Source of the DNA: Vitreoscilla sp.
GTDB taxonomy: Bacteria; Pseudomonadota; Gammaproteobacteria; Burkholderiales; Neisseriaceae
Assembly: GCA_030150505.1 (NCBI GenBank)
Contig: JASLFS010000068.1
Location: 5,319-69,318, forward strand
Length of the DNA stretch: 64,000 nucleotides
Direction: 5' to 3'
Notes under the pieces: generated by a model
Database searches by the model: none
Seen by the model: only the letters and a program-made list of their open reading frames with translations
What the model was told of the DNA's origin: nothing
Position numbers and translations under genes: made by a program
In this document: positions 8,780 through 19,103 of the stretch, piece after piece
Numbering within the stretch: the first letter of the stretch is position 1
Layout of the letters: each line of letters begins with the position of its first letter

Positions 8780-9975
8780 TGAATAAAAATTTAGAACCAC
8801 TGCCAAGTCATGATTATTTGAAAAGTCGAGGTTGGCGACAAAATTTAGGCTGGAAAGATTATATTTTTGCTCTGCTGGTTATTTTGGGTTCAATCTATGC
8901 TCAATTTGGATTGGCTGGGCATCGCATGGATTACTATGAAATTTCTATTTTATGGGGTAGTGCGGTTGGGTTAATAGCATTATGTTGGTTTTTTAAACCA
9001 TTGCAGTGGTTTTCGGTTGCTACTTGTGGCTTAGCTTGGCTTGGTTTGCAGTTATATGCTGGTCATATTGATAATAATAATGTTAGCTTTTTCTTGAAAT
9101 ATTTCTTGTCTAGCCAATCAGCCATTATGTGGCTTTGTGTTTTGACATTTTTATCTTTTTTCGCTTACTTGTTTGGTACTATTTTTTCATTTAGAGCGGA
9201 TAAGAAAACAGGTGCAGTTAACAGTAATAACACTTTACTTTCAATGGGTACTGCCTTTGCCTGGTTAAGTGCGTTGTTTGGCATGGTGGGTTTGTTGGTT
9301 CGTTGGCATGAAAGTTACTTGTTGCGACCTGATGCAGGGCATATGCCAGTTTCGAATTTGTATGAAGTTTTCATCTTATTCATGGTGATTACAACATTAA
9401 TGTATTTATATTACGCTATCCGTTTTAATGCACAGCGATTAGGTGCATTTGTATTTGCATTCCAATGTGTCGTTGTTATTTTTGTATTGTGGTATATGTT
9501 GGCACGAGATGCTCATCATATTCAGCCATTGATTCCTGCTTTGCAGTCATGGTGGATGAAAATACATGTCCCAACTAACTTTGTTGGCTATGGTGCGTTT
9601 TGTATGGCTGCTGCATTGGGAGTTGCTGAGTTGTTGGCAATGAAATACAAATGGAAAAGCCCTAGCGCAGAAGTCATTGATGAAATCATGTACAAAGCCA
9701 TTGCCATTGGTTTCTTGTTTTTTACAATAGCAACTGTATTAGGCGCTTTATGGGCAGCTGATGCTTGGGGACGTTATTGGAGCTGGGATCCAAAAGAAAC
9801 TTGGGCATTTATTGTGTGGTTAAATTATGCTATTTGGTTGCATTTGAGATTGGTAAAAGGTTGGCGCGGTGCTGTATTGGCATGGTGGGCAATTATTGGA
9901 TTGTTTATTACTGCTTTTGCTTTCTTGGGCGTGAATATGTTTTTGTCTGGTTTACACTCATACGGTGCACTATAA
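8779..9975 (+). CDS. ccsB: Cytochrome c biogenesis protein CcsB/CcsA (heme exporter-lyase)
   Basis: 398 residues with about eight membrane helices. The tryptophan-rich heme-handling WWD-type signature is seen as WGRYWSWDPKETWAF near the C-terminus. Conserved histidines that can ligate external heme are candidates in VRWHESYLL, MKIHVPTNFVGYG and LSGLHSYG. The protein belongs to the CcmF/CcmC/CcsA superfamily and works with ResB to attach heme to apocytochromes such as the c4 encoded just upstream. Naming differs between genera (CcsA, CcsB, ResC). The operon ends in a short hairpin with a T-run at about 10019-10041. Confidence 0.93.
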   Translation: MNKNLEPLPSHDYLKSRGWRQNLGWKDYIFALLVILGSIYAQFGLAGHRMDYYEISILWGSAVGLIALCWFFKPLQWFSVATCGLAWLGLQLYAGHIDNNNVSFFLKYFLSSQSAIMWLCVLTFLSFFAYLFGTIFSFRADKKTGAVNSNNTLLSMGTAFAWLSALFGMVGLLVRWHESYLLRPDAGHMPVSNLYEVFILFMVITTLMYLYYAIRFNAQRLGAFVFAFQCVVVIFVLWYMLARDAHHIQPLIPALQSWWMKIHVPTNFVGYGAFCMAAALGVAELLAMKYKWKSPSAEVIDEIMYKAIAIGFLFFTIATVLGALWAADAWGRYWSWDPKETWAFIVWLNYAIWLHLRLVKGWRGAVLAWWAIIGLFITAFAFLGVNMFLSGLHSYGAL

Positions 9976-10018
9976 GCGACATTTTTGTGCTGAAATCTTG
10001 TCTTTTTGGTATGAGTGC

Positions 10019-10041
10019 TGATAAACTTTATCATGTTTTTT
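10019..10041 (+). terminator. Weak terminator after ccsB
   Basis: TGATAAACTTTATCA is a 15-base odd palindrome (7-bp arms) followed by TGTTTTTTA. The stem is AT-rich, so termination may be partial and could let transcription read into the leader of the TerC-family gene. Confidence 0.5.
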
Positions 10042-10061
10042 ACTAATTTCAGGACATTTTG

Positions 10062-10130
10062 ATGACAGATGATGAATCGGAGCGATGGTGTTTACACTTT
10101 TGCGCGTTTTTCTTTTGTTATCATGTTTAA
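10062..10130 (+). CDS. Possible leader peptide, Phe/Cys-rich, 22 aa
   Basis: An ATG at 10062, seven bases after AGGA, opens a 22-codon frame reading MTDDESERWCLHFCAFFF then CYHV and a stop. Four of the 22 residues are Phe and three are Cys, clustered at the end. The stop codon runs directly into the left arm of a terminator-like hairpin. That is the geometry of an attenuation leader such as those of phe operons. The downstream gene is a TerC/CBS membrane protein, not an amino acid gene, and a T-rich stretch can give such a peptide by chance. Treat it as a candidate only. Confidence 0.35.
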   Translation: MTDDESERWCLHFCAFFFCYHV

Positions 10131-10178
10131 AGCAGCCTTTCTATAGAGTGACTTCTTGTAGATGATGGCTGCTTTTTT
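10129..10178 (+). terminator. Terminator or attenuator before the TerC-family gene
   Basis: AAAGCAGCC (10129-10137) and GGCTGCTTT (10167-10175) form a 9-bp stem around a 29-nt loop that can fold further (TCTA/TAGA), ending in a run of six T. It ends 30 bases before the ATG of the next gene, so it must be bypassed, relieved, or followed by a separate promoter for that gene to be expressed. Confidence 0.6.
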
Positions 10179-10207
10179 GCGCTTTCTTTTTGGAACTATA
10201 ACGATAT

Positions 10208-11791
10208 ATGGACATTGATCTGAGTTGGGTGTTAGAGCCCGCTACTTTGGTTGGTTTTGTAACTTTATTAATACTTGAAATTGTTTTGGGTATTGATAAC
10301 TTGGTTTTTGTTGCTATTTTAGCAAACAAAGTAGAGCCTAAATTACGTGATAAAGCACGGATTACAGGATTGGCTTTGGCTGTTGTGATTCGTATTATCA
10401 TGCTGGGTTTTATGTCTTATATAATTACCTTGACGAAGCCGATTTTTTATATTGGTGATTTTGATATCTCAGGTAAGGATATCATTATGCTGGCCGGAGG
10501 GTTGTTCCTGCTCTATAAGGCAACGACTGAGCTGCATGAGAGATTAGAAGGGCATGTTAATTATTCTCAGGTTCAAAAAAGCCGAATCCATGCTTCCTTT
10601 TGGGGTGTTGTTGCACAAATTTTAGTTTTAGATGCTGTGTTTTCTATTGATACTGTTATTACAGCGGTTGCAATGGTTGATCACATTACAATTGCTGCGG
10701 TTGCGGTAATTGTGGCTATGGCTATTATGATTATAGCGAGTAAGCCGTTAACCAGTTTTGTTGATGCGCATCCAACCGTGGTTATGTTGTGCTTGGGCTT
10801 TTTATTGATGATTGGTTTTAGTTTGATTGCTGAAGGCCTTCATTTTCAGATTCCTAAGGGCTATTTATATGCAGCAATTGGTTTCTCTATTTTAATTGAG
10901 ACTTTCAATCAGGTGGCACAGCGAAATCGCAAGCAAAATGATTACATTAGTAAATCTTGGCGGACTAGAACAGCTGAAAGTGTTTTGGGGATGATGGGGA
11001 TTAGAGAAGCGGTTTTGGCTAAATCTCATCGACAAGATGTGGGTGGTGATAATGATCATTATGAAGAAAATGAAAAAAATATGATCGTTAGTGTGCTGAC
11101 TTTGGCAGAGCGCCCAATTTTAGGGGTAATGACACCAAGACAGGATATTGAGCGTTTGGATATTTCTCAGCCAAAAGAAGAGCAGTATCAGGCTTTGTTG
11201 AACAGTCCTTTTTCAAGATTAGTTGTGGTTGGAAAGGCTGGAATTGATGAGCCTTTGGGTTATATTAGTAAAAAAGATTTGTTAAGCCAAGCTTTGGCGG
11301 AGAAGCAGATTAATATTCAAGGCGTTTTACGCCAACCATTAATTTTGCCAGATAGTTCGACTGTATTGCGTGCGATGGAGCTATTTCGTCAGCAAAGTGC
11401 AGATTTGTCTTTTGTGGTTGATGAGTTTGGTGCTGTATTGGGCATGGTGACAATGAAGGATTTAATGGAAACCATCGCTGGTGATTTCCCTGAAGAATAT
11501 GAAAGAGAAGAAGCGCCAAGTATTGAGGCTCATGAAGATAGAACATTAACGGTTGATGGGACTTTAGAGTATACTGCGCTTGCCCAACAGGTTCATTTGC
11601 CTTCTTTGGAAGAGGATGCGGATTACCATACTGTTGCAGGTTTGATTATGGAAGAATTAGAAGCCATTCCTGAGATAGGGGAGGGCGTTGAGTTTCATGA
11701 TTGGTATTTTGAAGTGCTTGAAAAGAATGGCCAACGTATTGAGCGTGTTAAAATTACGCCGCTTTTTGATGAGGAAGATGAGAAAAGTTAA
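10208..11791 (+). CDS. TerC-family membrane protein with CBS pair and CorC/HlyC domain
   Basis: 527 residues in three parts. Residues about 1-235 form the TerC membrane domain with the acidic motifs EIVLGIDNLVFVAIL and LDAVFSIDTVITAV expected for metal handling. Residues about 295-420 are a CBS-domain pair (VMTPRQDIERLD; FVVDEFGAVLGMVTMKDLMETI). The C-terminus (about 440-520) is a transporter-associated CorC_HlyC domain ending near WYFEVLEKNGQRIERVKI. This matches the E. coli YoaE/YegH architecture. TerC proteins are implicated in Mn2+ export and metalation of secreted enzymes; the role of the CBS form is less certain. It has no strong Shine-Dalgarno and is preceded by a terminator-like hairpin. 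Confidence 0.88.
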   Translation: MDIDLSWVLEPATLVGFVTLLILEIVLGIDNLVFVAILANKVEPKLRDKARITGLALAVVIRIIMLGFMSYIITLTKPIFYIGDFDISGKDIIMLAGGLFLLYKATTELHERLEGHVNYSQVQKSRIHASFWGVVAQILVLDAVFSIDTVITAVAMVDHITIAAVAVIVAMAIMIIASKPLTSFVDAHPTVVMLCLGFLLMIGFSLIAEGLHFQIPKGYLYAAIGFSILIETFNQVAQRNRKQNDYISKSWRTRTAESVLGMMGIREAVLAKSHRQDVGGDNDHYEENEKNMIVSVLTLAERPILGVMTPRQDIERLDISQPKEEQYQALLNSPFSRLVVVGKAGIDEPLGYISKKDLLSQALAEKQINIQGVLRQPLILPDSSTVLRAMELFRQQSADLSFVVDEFGAVLGMVTMKDLMETIAGDFPEEYEREEAPSIEAHEDRTLTVDGTLEYTALAQQVHLPSLEEDADYHTVAGLIMEELEAIPEIGEGVEFHDWYFEVLEKNGQRIERVKITPLFDEEDEKS

Positions 11792-11794
11792 AAT

Positions 11795-12106
11795 ATGGTT
11801 GTTCAGAATAAGCCATGGTTTGTATATGTTCTTCAATGTCAGGGCGGTTCACTTTATATTGGTATAACAACAGACCCTTGTCGAAGATGGAAGCAGCATA
11901 TTACTGGCAAGGGTGCTAAATATACTAAAATGCACAAGGCGCTAGAAATGCGCCTTTTTTGGTCCAATTGCACCGAAACTGAAGCTAGACAAACTGAATA
12001 TTTATTAAAGCAAATGACTGCCATTAAAAAACGAGAGTTATGGCAGGATTTGTTACCTTTCTTGGTTCGTGATAGTGGTGAAAGCCTATTGCCACCAAAA
12101 GAGTGA
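11795..12106 (+). CDS. GIY-YIG domain protein (UPF0213/YhbQ type)
   Basis: 103 residues. The compact GIY-YIG nuclease core is visible: WFVYVLQC then GSLYIGIT, the conserved Arg in DPCRRWKQH, and a Glu in the later helix ([13 protein letters not shown]). The E. coli homologue YhbQ has nuclease activity on DNA ends. The ATG lies three bases after the stop of the TerC-family gene and lacks a clear ribosome site, so translation is probably coupled. Confidence 0.85.
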   Translation: MVVQNKPWFVYVLQCQGGSLYIGITTDPCRRWKQHITGKGAKYTKMHKALEMRLFWSNCTETEARQTEYLLKQMTAIKKRELWQDLLPFLVRDSGESLLPPKE

Positions 12107-12152
12107 GAGTTGTTCTCTCATTGCACAAACACATAGATTGAGTGAAGTAAAA

Positions 12153-14045
12153 ATGATTATTTATCCGACAGTATATGACGTCATTGTTGTTGGCGGTGGA
12201 CATGCAGGTACAGAAGCAGCATTGGCAGCAGCAAGAATGGGTCGTAAAACGTTACTTTTGACCCATAATATTGAAACATTAGGGCAGATGTCTTGCAATC
12301 CATCTATTGGTGGTATTGGTAAGGGGCATTTGGTTAGAGAAGTGGATGCTTTGGGTGGAGCGATGGCTTTGGCGACAGATATGTCAGGCATCCAGTTTCG
12401 CCGTTTGAATGCATCTAAAGGGCCTGCTGTGCGGGCAACTAGAGCGCAAGCCGACCGTATTTTATATAAAGCTGCTATCCGTGAAGTGCTGGAGAATCAA
12501 GAAAATTTGGATTTGTTCCAGCAGCAAGTTGATGATGTATTGATTGATGGAGATAGGATTGTTGGCGTTGTGACTGCTATTGATTTGGCTTTTCATGCTA
12601 AAGCAGTGGTGTTGACGGCTGGAACGTTCTTATCTGGCAAAATTCATGTTGGCTTAGAGAATTATACTGGTGGACGAGCTGGTGATCCCGCTGCCATTGG
12701 TTTAGGCTCACGTTTAAGAGAGCTTCAGTTACCTCTAGGACGCTTGAAAACGGGTACGCCACCAAGAATTGATGGCAGAAGTATTGATTTTAGTTGCATG
12801 AGCGAGCAGCCTGGCGATACACCTGTTCCTGTTTTTTCTGTACGGGGCTCACAAGCTTTGCATCCAAAGCAAATATCATGCTGGATTACACATACTAATC
12901 TAAATACGCACGATATTATTCGCACTGGTTTTGATCGCAGTCCAATGTTTACTGGGAAAATTGAAGGTGTTGGGCCTCGTTATTGTCCATCTATTGAAGA
13001 TAAGATTAATCGATTTGCTGATAAGGATAGCCATCAAATATTCCTAGAGCCAGAAGGTTTAACAACTAACGAGTTTTATCCGAATGGTATTTCAACTAGC
13101 TTGCCTTTCGATATTCAAATTGCTTTGGTGCGGAGTATCAGAGGTTTGGAAAATGCTCATATTTTGCGTCCTGGATATGCGATTGAATATGATTATTTTG
13201 ATCCAAGAAACTTAAAATCTAGCTTGGAAACCAAAACCATTTCAGGGTTGTTTTTTGCTGGTCAGATTAATGGTACGACAGGTTATGAGGAAGCTGCTGC
13301 TCAAGGATTGTTGGCAGGGGCTAATGCTGCCTTATACGCAACTGATGATGAGCCAGTGAGTTTCTTGCGAGATCAGGCTTATTTGGGTGTGATGGTTGAT
13401 GACTTAATTACCAAGGGTGTTAATGAGCCATATCGTATGTTCACGAGTCGTGCAGAATATCGATTGCAGCTGCGAGAAGATAATGCTGATATGCGTTTGA
13501 CTGAAATTGGACATAAGATTGGTTTGGTTGGTGAGGAGCAATGGCGAGCTTTTGATGAAAAGCGTGAAGCCATTGAAAAAGAGGTGCAACGATTAAGAGG
13601 CGTTTGGTATACGCCGAATCAGTTAAGCATTGAAGAGCAAGAAACTGTTATTGGGCAAAAAATTAGTCGTGAATATAATTTACATGATTTATTGCGCCGC
13701 CCGAATTTAGATTATGATACGCTCATGAAGTTGCCTCGAGCAAAACCAGATGTTGATTTACCTGAAAATATTATTGATCAGGTTGAAATTAATGTGAAAT
13801 ATGAAGGTTATATTGAACGACAACATGATGAAATTCAACGTCGACAAGGCTTGGATAATTTGAGGCTGCCTGTAAGCATTGATTATGCTAAGGTTAAAGG
13901 GTTGTCATCTGAGGTGCAGCAAAAGTTAAATCAGCATCGACCAGAGACAATGGGGCAAGCATCGCGTATTTCTGGTGTCACGCCAGCAGCGATTGCTTTA
14001 TTGATGGTTCACTTGAAGCGTGGTTTCGCAGGATTCGAAAAATAA
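12153..14045 (+). CDS. mnmG: tRNA U34 5-carboxymethylaminomethyl modification enzyme MnmG (GidA)
   Basis: 631 residues from the ATG at 12153, preceded by a GAAGTAAAA spacer; an upstream in-frame start at 12069 would lie inside the preceding gene and adds 28 residues unlike the family. The N-terminus has the FAD-binding [15 protein letters not shown] and the family signature [18 protein letters not shown] second signature, [20 protein letters not shown], is in the C-terminal half. With MnmE it installs cmnm5 at the wobble uridine of several tRNAs. It overlaps rsmG by one base (TAATG). One DUS-like 11/12 match is inside the gene at 13863-13874. Confidence 0.97.
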   Translation: MIIYPTVYDVIVVGGGHAGTEAALAAARMGRKTLLLTHNIETLGQMSCNPSIGGIGKGHLVREVDALGGAMALATDMSGIQFRRLNASKGPAVRATRAQADRILYKAAIREVLENQENLDLFQQQVDDVLIDGDRIVGVVTAIDLAFHAKAVVLTAGTFLSGKIHVGLENYTGGRAGDPAAIGLGSRLRELQLPLGRLKTGTPPRIDGRSIDFSCMSEQPGDTPVPVFSVRGSQALHPKQISCWITHTNLNTHDIIRTGFDRSPMFTGKIEGVGPRYCPSIEDKINRFADKDSHQIFLEPEGLTTNEFYPNGISTSLPFDIQIALVRSIRGLENAHILRPGYAIEYDYFDPRNLKSSLETKTISGLFFAGQINGTTGYEEAAAQGLLAGANAALYATDDEPVSFLRDQAYLGVMVDDLITKGVNEPYRMFTSRAEYRLQLREDNADMRLTEIGHKIGLVGEEQWRAFDEKREAIEKEVQRLRGVWYTPNQLSIEEQETVIGQKISREYNLHDLLRRPNLDYDTLMKLPRAKPDVDLPENIIDQVEINVKYEGYIERQHDEIQRRQGLDNLRLPVSIDYAKVKGLSSEVQQKLNQHRPETMGQASRISGVTPAAIALLMVHLKRGFAGFEK

Positions 14046-14677
14046 TGAATGATAAACGATTAACACAGTTACAAGATGGCTTGGCTGTGATGAAACTTAA
14101 CTTAACTGAAGAGCAACAGCAAAAATTGTTGGGATATTTGGATTTATTGACCAAATGGAACAGCACATATAACTTAACAGCATTAAGAAACGAAGAATTA
14201 ATGCTCAGTCATCATGTGTTGGATAGCTTGACGTTAATGCCATTTTTAGTCAATGCAAAAACCATGATTGATGTAGGTTCTGGTGGAGGAATGCCAGGAA
14301 TTCCAACAGCCATTGCTAATCCTGATTTGCAAATTACTTTGCTGGATGCAAATAGTAAAAAAACTACTTTTTTGCAACAAGCGATTATTGAATTGGGTTT
14401 GAATAATGTAAAGGTTGTGACTGGTCGAGTTGAAGCGTTGTTAGATCAAGATTTCGATGTTGTCACGAGTCGTGCATTTGCGGAGCTAAAAGATTTTGTC
14501 GTTTTGACCAAGCAGCTTTTGGGTGAGGGCGGTCAGTGGATTGCCATGAAAGGTGTTTATCCTTACGAAGAAATTACTCAGCTGCCTGAAGGAGTGGAAG
14601 TGGTAAGTGTTGATAAAGTCAGCGTGCCAATGTTAGAGGCAGAACGTCATATGGTGACCATGAAATTAAAGGCATAG
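14045..14677 (+). CDS. rsmG: 16S rRNA m7G527 methyltransferase RsmG (GidB)
   Basis: 210 residues, the usual length. The SAM-binding motif I is IDVGSGGGMPGIP, followed by the acidic strand ITLLDANSKKTTFLQ and the family segment DVVTSRAFAELKDF. It methylates G527 of 16S rRNA. Translation is coupled to mnmG, and parA starts four bases after the stop codon, so mnmG-rsmG-parA-parB read as one operon. This is a widely conserved order near replication origins. Confidence 0.96.
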   Translation: MNDKRLTQLQDGLAVMKLNLTEEQQQKLLGYLDLLTKWNSTYNLTALRNEELMLSHHVLDSLTLMPFLVNAKTMIDVGSGGGMPGIPTAIANPDLQITLLDANSKKTTFLQQAIIELGLNNVKVVTGRVEALLDQDFDVVTSRAFAELKDFVVLTKQLLGEGGQWIAMKGVYPYEEITQLPEGVEVVSVDKVSVPMLEAERHMVTMKLKA

Positions 14678-14680
14678 TCC

Positions 14681-15460
14681 ATGAGTGCACAAATTATTGC
14701 GGTTGCGAATCAAAAAGGTGGTGTCGGTAAAACGACAACAACAGTCAACTTAGCTGCTTCTTTAGCGCATCAAAATAACAAAGTATTGGTCATTGATTTA
14801 GATCCTCAGGGAAATGCCACTACCGGTAGTGGCATTGATAAAGCAAACTTAACCAAAGGTGTTTATCAAGTCTTATTAGGTGATAATCCAGTGACCGAGG
14901 CTGTGCAGCGTAGTGAAACAGGACATTATGATGTCTTGGCTGCAAATCGATCTTTAGCGGGTGCTGAGGTAGAGTTGGTTCAGGAAATTGCACGAGAAAT
15001 GCGATTGAAAAATGCATTGGTGGAAGTACATCAGCAATATGATTATATTTTAATTGACTGCCCACCTACGCTAACATTGTTAACTCTCAATGGCCTGGTT
15101 GCAGCGAATAGTGTGATTGTTCCCATGGTGTGTGAGTATTATGCATTAGAAGGAATTTCGGATTTGGTTGCGACTTTAAGAAAAATTCGTCAAGCCATTA
15201 ATCCACAATTGCACATATTGGGCATCGTGCGCACTTTGTTTGATAACCGCAATAATTTATCACAAGAAGTTTCTAATCAATTAGAAGCCCATTTTCCTAA
15301 TGAAGTTTTTCAGACAACAATTCCTCGCAATGTGAGATTAGCAGAGGCGCCAAGTTATGGCATGCCTGCTTTAGCATATGATGCTAAAGCAAAAGGAAGT
15401 ATTGCTTATTTGGAGTTGGCAAAAGAGATGGCTATGCGCATTCAAGGAGAGGGTAAATGA
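14681..15460 (+). CDS. parA: Chromosome partitioning ATPase ParA (Soj)
   Basis: 259 residues. The deviant Walker A (ANQKGGVGKTTTTVNLAASL) has the signature lysine of the ParA/MinD class; Walker A' is VLVIDLDPQGNATTGSGI and Walker B is YILIDCPPTLTLLTLNGL. There is no N-terminal DNA-binding extension, so this is the chromosomal (type Ib-like) form. With ParB and parS sites it segregates origin regions. Its last codon overlaps the parB start (ATGA). Confidence 0.96.
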   Translation: MSAQIIAVANQKGGVGKTTTTVNLAASLAHQNNKVLVIDLDPQGNATTGSGIDKANLTKGVYQVLLGDNPVTEAVQRSETGHYDVLAANRSLAGAEVELVQEIAREMRLKNALVEVHQQYDYILIDCPPTLTLLTLNGLVAANSVIVPMVCEYYALEGISDLVATLRKIRQAINPQLHILGIVRTLFDNRNNLSQEVSNQLEAHFPNEVFQTTIPRNVRLAEAPSYGMPALAYDAKAKGSIAYLELAKEMAMRIQGEGK

Positions 15461-16314
15461 GCAAAATGAAGGGATTGGGTCGAGGTTTAGATTCACTATT
15501 GAGTACCAGTATTGCTCAAGAAGGTGGGGATGACCGCTTATTAACATTGCCTATTCAAGATGTGAAGCCTGGGCGCTATCAGCCCCGTGTACAGATGAAT
15601 GACGATGCTTTGCAAACGCTTGCTGAGTCAATTCGTATGCAAGGTATTATTCAGCCTTTGGTTGTGCGAGAAGTTGGGCTGTCGCAATATGAGATTATTG
15701 CTGGTGAGCGACGTTGGCGAGCTGCACAGTTAGCAAACTTGACTGAAGTACCTGTTGTCATTCGTTCTATTTCTGATGAGGCAGCTTTGGCAATTGGTCT
15801 TGTTGAAAATATACAGCGAGAAAATTTAAATCCCATTGAAGAAGCGCAAGGATTAAAACGTTTAATCGATGAGTTTTCATTAACTCACGATGCCATTGCG
15901 AGAATGGTAGGCCGTAGCCGCAGCAGCATTTCGAATAGTTTGCGCTTGTTAAGTCTATCTGAAGTCGTTCAAGACATGTTAATTCAAAAACAACTTGAAA
16001 TGGGGCATGCTCGCGCGTTATTGGCTTTGCCTGTTATTGAGCAGATTGACGTAGCGAAGCAAGCAGTTGTAAATCAATGGTCGGTTCGTGAAGTTGAGCG
16101 TTTTGTTAAAAATCTTTTGGAAAATTTGCAACAACCTGAACAAAAAATAACAAAACGTGACGAGGACGTTGAACGTTTACGTGAGTGTCTGATACATTCA
16201 TTAGGTATCAATGTTGACATTAAAAATAATGCAAAAAACAAAGGCAAAGTTATCTTGCATTTTAATAATTTAGATGAATTTGATGGTTTATTGGGGAAAT
16301 TAGGGGTAAAATAA
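15457..16314 (+). CDS. parB: Chromosome partitioning protein ParB (Spo0J)
   Basis: 285 residues. The N-terminal CTPase/ParB box includes RYQPRVQMNDDALQTLAESI, GERRWRAAQLANL and ENIQRENLNPIEEAQG. The central helix-turn-helix that reads parS is around ARMVGRSRSSISNSLRLLSL. The C-terminal 40-50 residues form the dimerisation domain. I found no canonical parS (TGTTTCACGTGAAACA or close variant) by eye in the window. A hairpin without a T-run (GCAGCAA/TTGCTGC, 16353-16379) follows the gene. Confidence 0.95.
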   Translation: MSKMKGLGRGLDSLLSTSIAQEGGDDRLLTLPIQDVKPGRYQPRVQMNDDALQTLAESIRMQGIIQPLVVREVGLSQYEIIAGERRWRAAQLANLTEVPVVIRSISDEAALAIGLVENIQRENLNPIEEAQGLKRLIDEFSLTHDAIARMVGRSRSSISNSLRLLSLSEVVQDMLIQKQLEMGHARALLALPVIEQIDVAKQAVVNQWSVREVERFVKNLLENLQQPEQKITKRDEDVERLRECLIHSLGINVDIKNNAKNKGKVILHFNNLDEFDGLLGKLGVK

Positions 16315-16435
16315 GCCGCTTTAGATTGTATCTGGCACTTTGATGTGCAGGTGCAGCAAAAGATACTACTCGTTGCTGCTGGTGTTAATTAAATTAGCAG
16401 CAATATGCGAACTTTAAGATTTGTTAAGCTATCCC

Positions 16436-16464
16436 TTGACGGCTTGGCTTGTGTTTATTATAGT
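16436..16464 (+). promoter_or_regulatory. Sigma-70 promoter of the atp operon
   Basis: TTGACG (16436-16441), 17-bp spacer, TATAGT (16459-16464), 46 bases before the atpI ATG. Both hexamers match consensus at five of six positions. Confidence 0.75.
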
Positions 16465-16509
16465 TACGGCGCTTTGCGGTCTCTATTAAACTAGATTGTA
16501 AGGGCTTTA

Positions 16510-17683
<1,174 letters not shown>

Positions 17684-17696
17684 AGTTTTGTTTTTC

Positions 17697-17724
17697 CTTG
17701 GTCATACAATAGTGTGTGACCAAG
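17697..17724 (+). ncRNA. Intra-operon hairpin between atpB and atpE
   Basis: CTTGGTCA (17697-17704) pairs with TGACCAAG (17717-17724), and the inner TACA/TGTG extends the stem to about 12 bp (one wobble) with a 4-nt loop. A very U-rich leader follows up to the AAGGAG of atpE. In E. coli, the U-rich region before atpE raises c-subunit translation; the layout here suggests a comparable device or an mRNA processing site. Confidence 0.5.
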
Positions 17725-17762
17725 TTTAATTTTTGTTTTTTTACCTTTGTTTTTAAATTTAA

Positions 17763-18014
<252 letters not shown>

Positions 18015-18018
18015 TTTC

Positions 18019-18048
18019 AGATTGTTTTCCGTTAAAACAATCTTTTTT
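18019..18048 (+). terminator. Leaky terminator inside the atp operon, after atpE
   Basis: AGATTGTTTT (18019-18028) and AAAACAATCT (18034-18043) form a perfect 10-bp stem with loop CCGTT, and the right arm runs into six T. It has the form of an intrinsic terminator but sits between atpE and atpF. Its AT-rich stem predicts partial termination, which would yield extra atpIBE message. Confidence 0.6.
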
Positions 18049-18078
18049 GAATAACTCTGAATCACGAAGGTTAATGCC

Positions 18079-18549
18079 GTGAATTTAAATGCAACTCTGA
18101 TTGTGCAGTTAATCGTATTTGCGATTTTGGTATGGTTTACAATGAAATTTGTATGGCCTCCAATTATCAAAGCGATTGACGAGCGCGCTGACAAAATCGC
18201 CGAAGGCTTAGCAGCGGCTGAGCGTGGTAAAAGCGATTTTGCTCAAGCAGAAAAACGTGTTGCAGAAACTCTAGCTGAAGGTCGTCAGCAAGTAACTGAT
18301 ATAGTGACTAACGCTGAAAAACGTGCTGCACAAATTGTTGAAGAAGCAAAAGTAACTGCTTCTGATGAAGCTGCACGTATTTTAGCCCAAGCTAAAGCAG
18401 ATGTTGAGCAAGAAGCAAATCGTGCTCGCGAAGCTTTACGTGAACAAGTCGCTGCATTGGCTGTGTTGGGTGCTGAGAAAATTTTACGTCAAGAAGTGAA
18501 TGCTTCTAAACACGCTGAAATTCTAAGCAGCTTAAAACAGGAGCTATGA
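18079..18549 (+). CDS. atpF: ATP synthase subunit b
   Basis: 156 residues starting at a GTG (18079), the usual b-subunit length. One N-terminal membrane helix ([23 protein letters not shown]) is followed by a long charged, Ala-rich coiled coil. It dimerises as the peripheral stalk linking subunit a to the delta subunit. The non-ATG start may help keep its dose below that of subunit c. Confidence 0.95.
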   Translation: MNLNATLIVQLIVFAILVWFTMKFVWPPIIKAIDERADKIAEGLAAAERGKSDFAQAEKRVAETLAEGRQQVTDIVTNAEKRAAQIVEEAKVTASDEAARILAQAKADVEQEANRAREALREQVAALAVLGAEKILRQEVNASKHAEILSSLKQEL

Positions 18550-18553
18550 CCTT

Positions 18554-19093
18554 ATGGCTGAGTTAGCAACCGTAGCTAGACCATATGCGAAAGCATTATT
18601 TGGTGTGGCACTCGAACAAAATAAGCTTGAACCTTGGTTGGCTCAATTGCAAACGTTAGCATTGCTAGCTGAAGACCCAAAAGTAGCATCTGTTTTAGAT
18701 GCTCCTGAGCAAGGTGCAGAAAATCGTGTCAAAGTTTTGACCGATTTAGCACCAGAAGCTTTTGCTGATGAACAAGTTAAAAACTTTGTTCAAGTATTGG
18801 CAGACAATGGTCGTTTAGCAGTGTTACCTGCAATTTTTGAGCAGTACCAAATTTTCGCTTTAGAGCATAGCAATATTCAAGAAGCAACTGTTTACAGTGC
18901 TTTTGCTATGAACGACGAAGAATTTGCTAAGGTGGTTGCTGATTTGCAAACCCATTTTGATACTAAGCTAAAAGCAAACCTCGTTGTTGATCCTGAGCTA
19001 ATTGGCGGGATTAAAGTCGAAGTTGGTGACCAAGTGCTTGATATGTCTATACAAGGTCGTTTGAAAACTTTGTATGCGACAATGATTAATTAG
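18554..19093 (+). CDS. atpH: ATP synthase subunit delta
   Basis: 179 residues. The N-terminus ATVARPYAKALFGVALEQ and the C-terminal GGIKVEVGDQVLDMSIQGRL are the family signatures. It caps F1 and binds the b-dimer. It starts four bases after atpF and ends ten bases before atpA. Confidence 0.95.
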   Translation: MAELATVARPYAKALFGVALEQNKLEPWLAQLQTLALLAEDPKVASVLDAPEQGAENRVKVLTDLAPEAFADEQVKNFVQVLADNGRLAVLPAIFEQYQIFALEHSNIQEATVYSAFAMNDEEFAKVVADLQTHFDTKLKANLVVDPELIGGIKVEVGDQVLDMSIQGRLKTLYATMIN

Positions 19094-19103
19094 GAGATGA
19101 TTC

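Noticed and set aside
12069..12152. Upstream extension of mnmG
   Set aside because: It overlaps the end of the GIY-YIG gene and encodes 28 residues unlike MnmG N-termini; the ATG at 12153 gives the normal length.
14582..14597. DUS-like AGCTGCCTGAA inside rsmG
   Set aside because: Two mismatches to the 12-mer; not counted as an uptake sequence.
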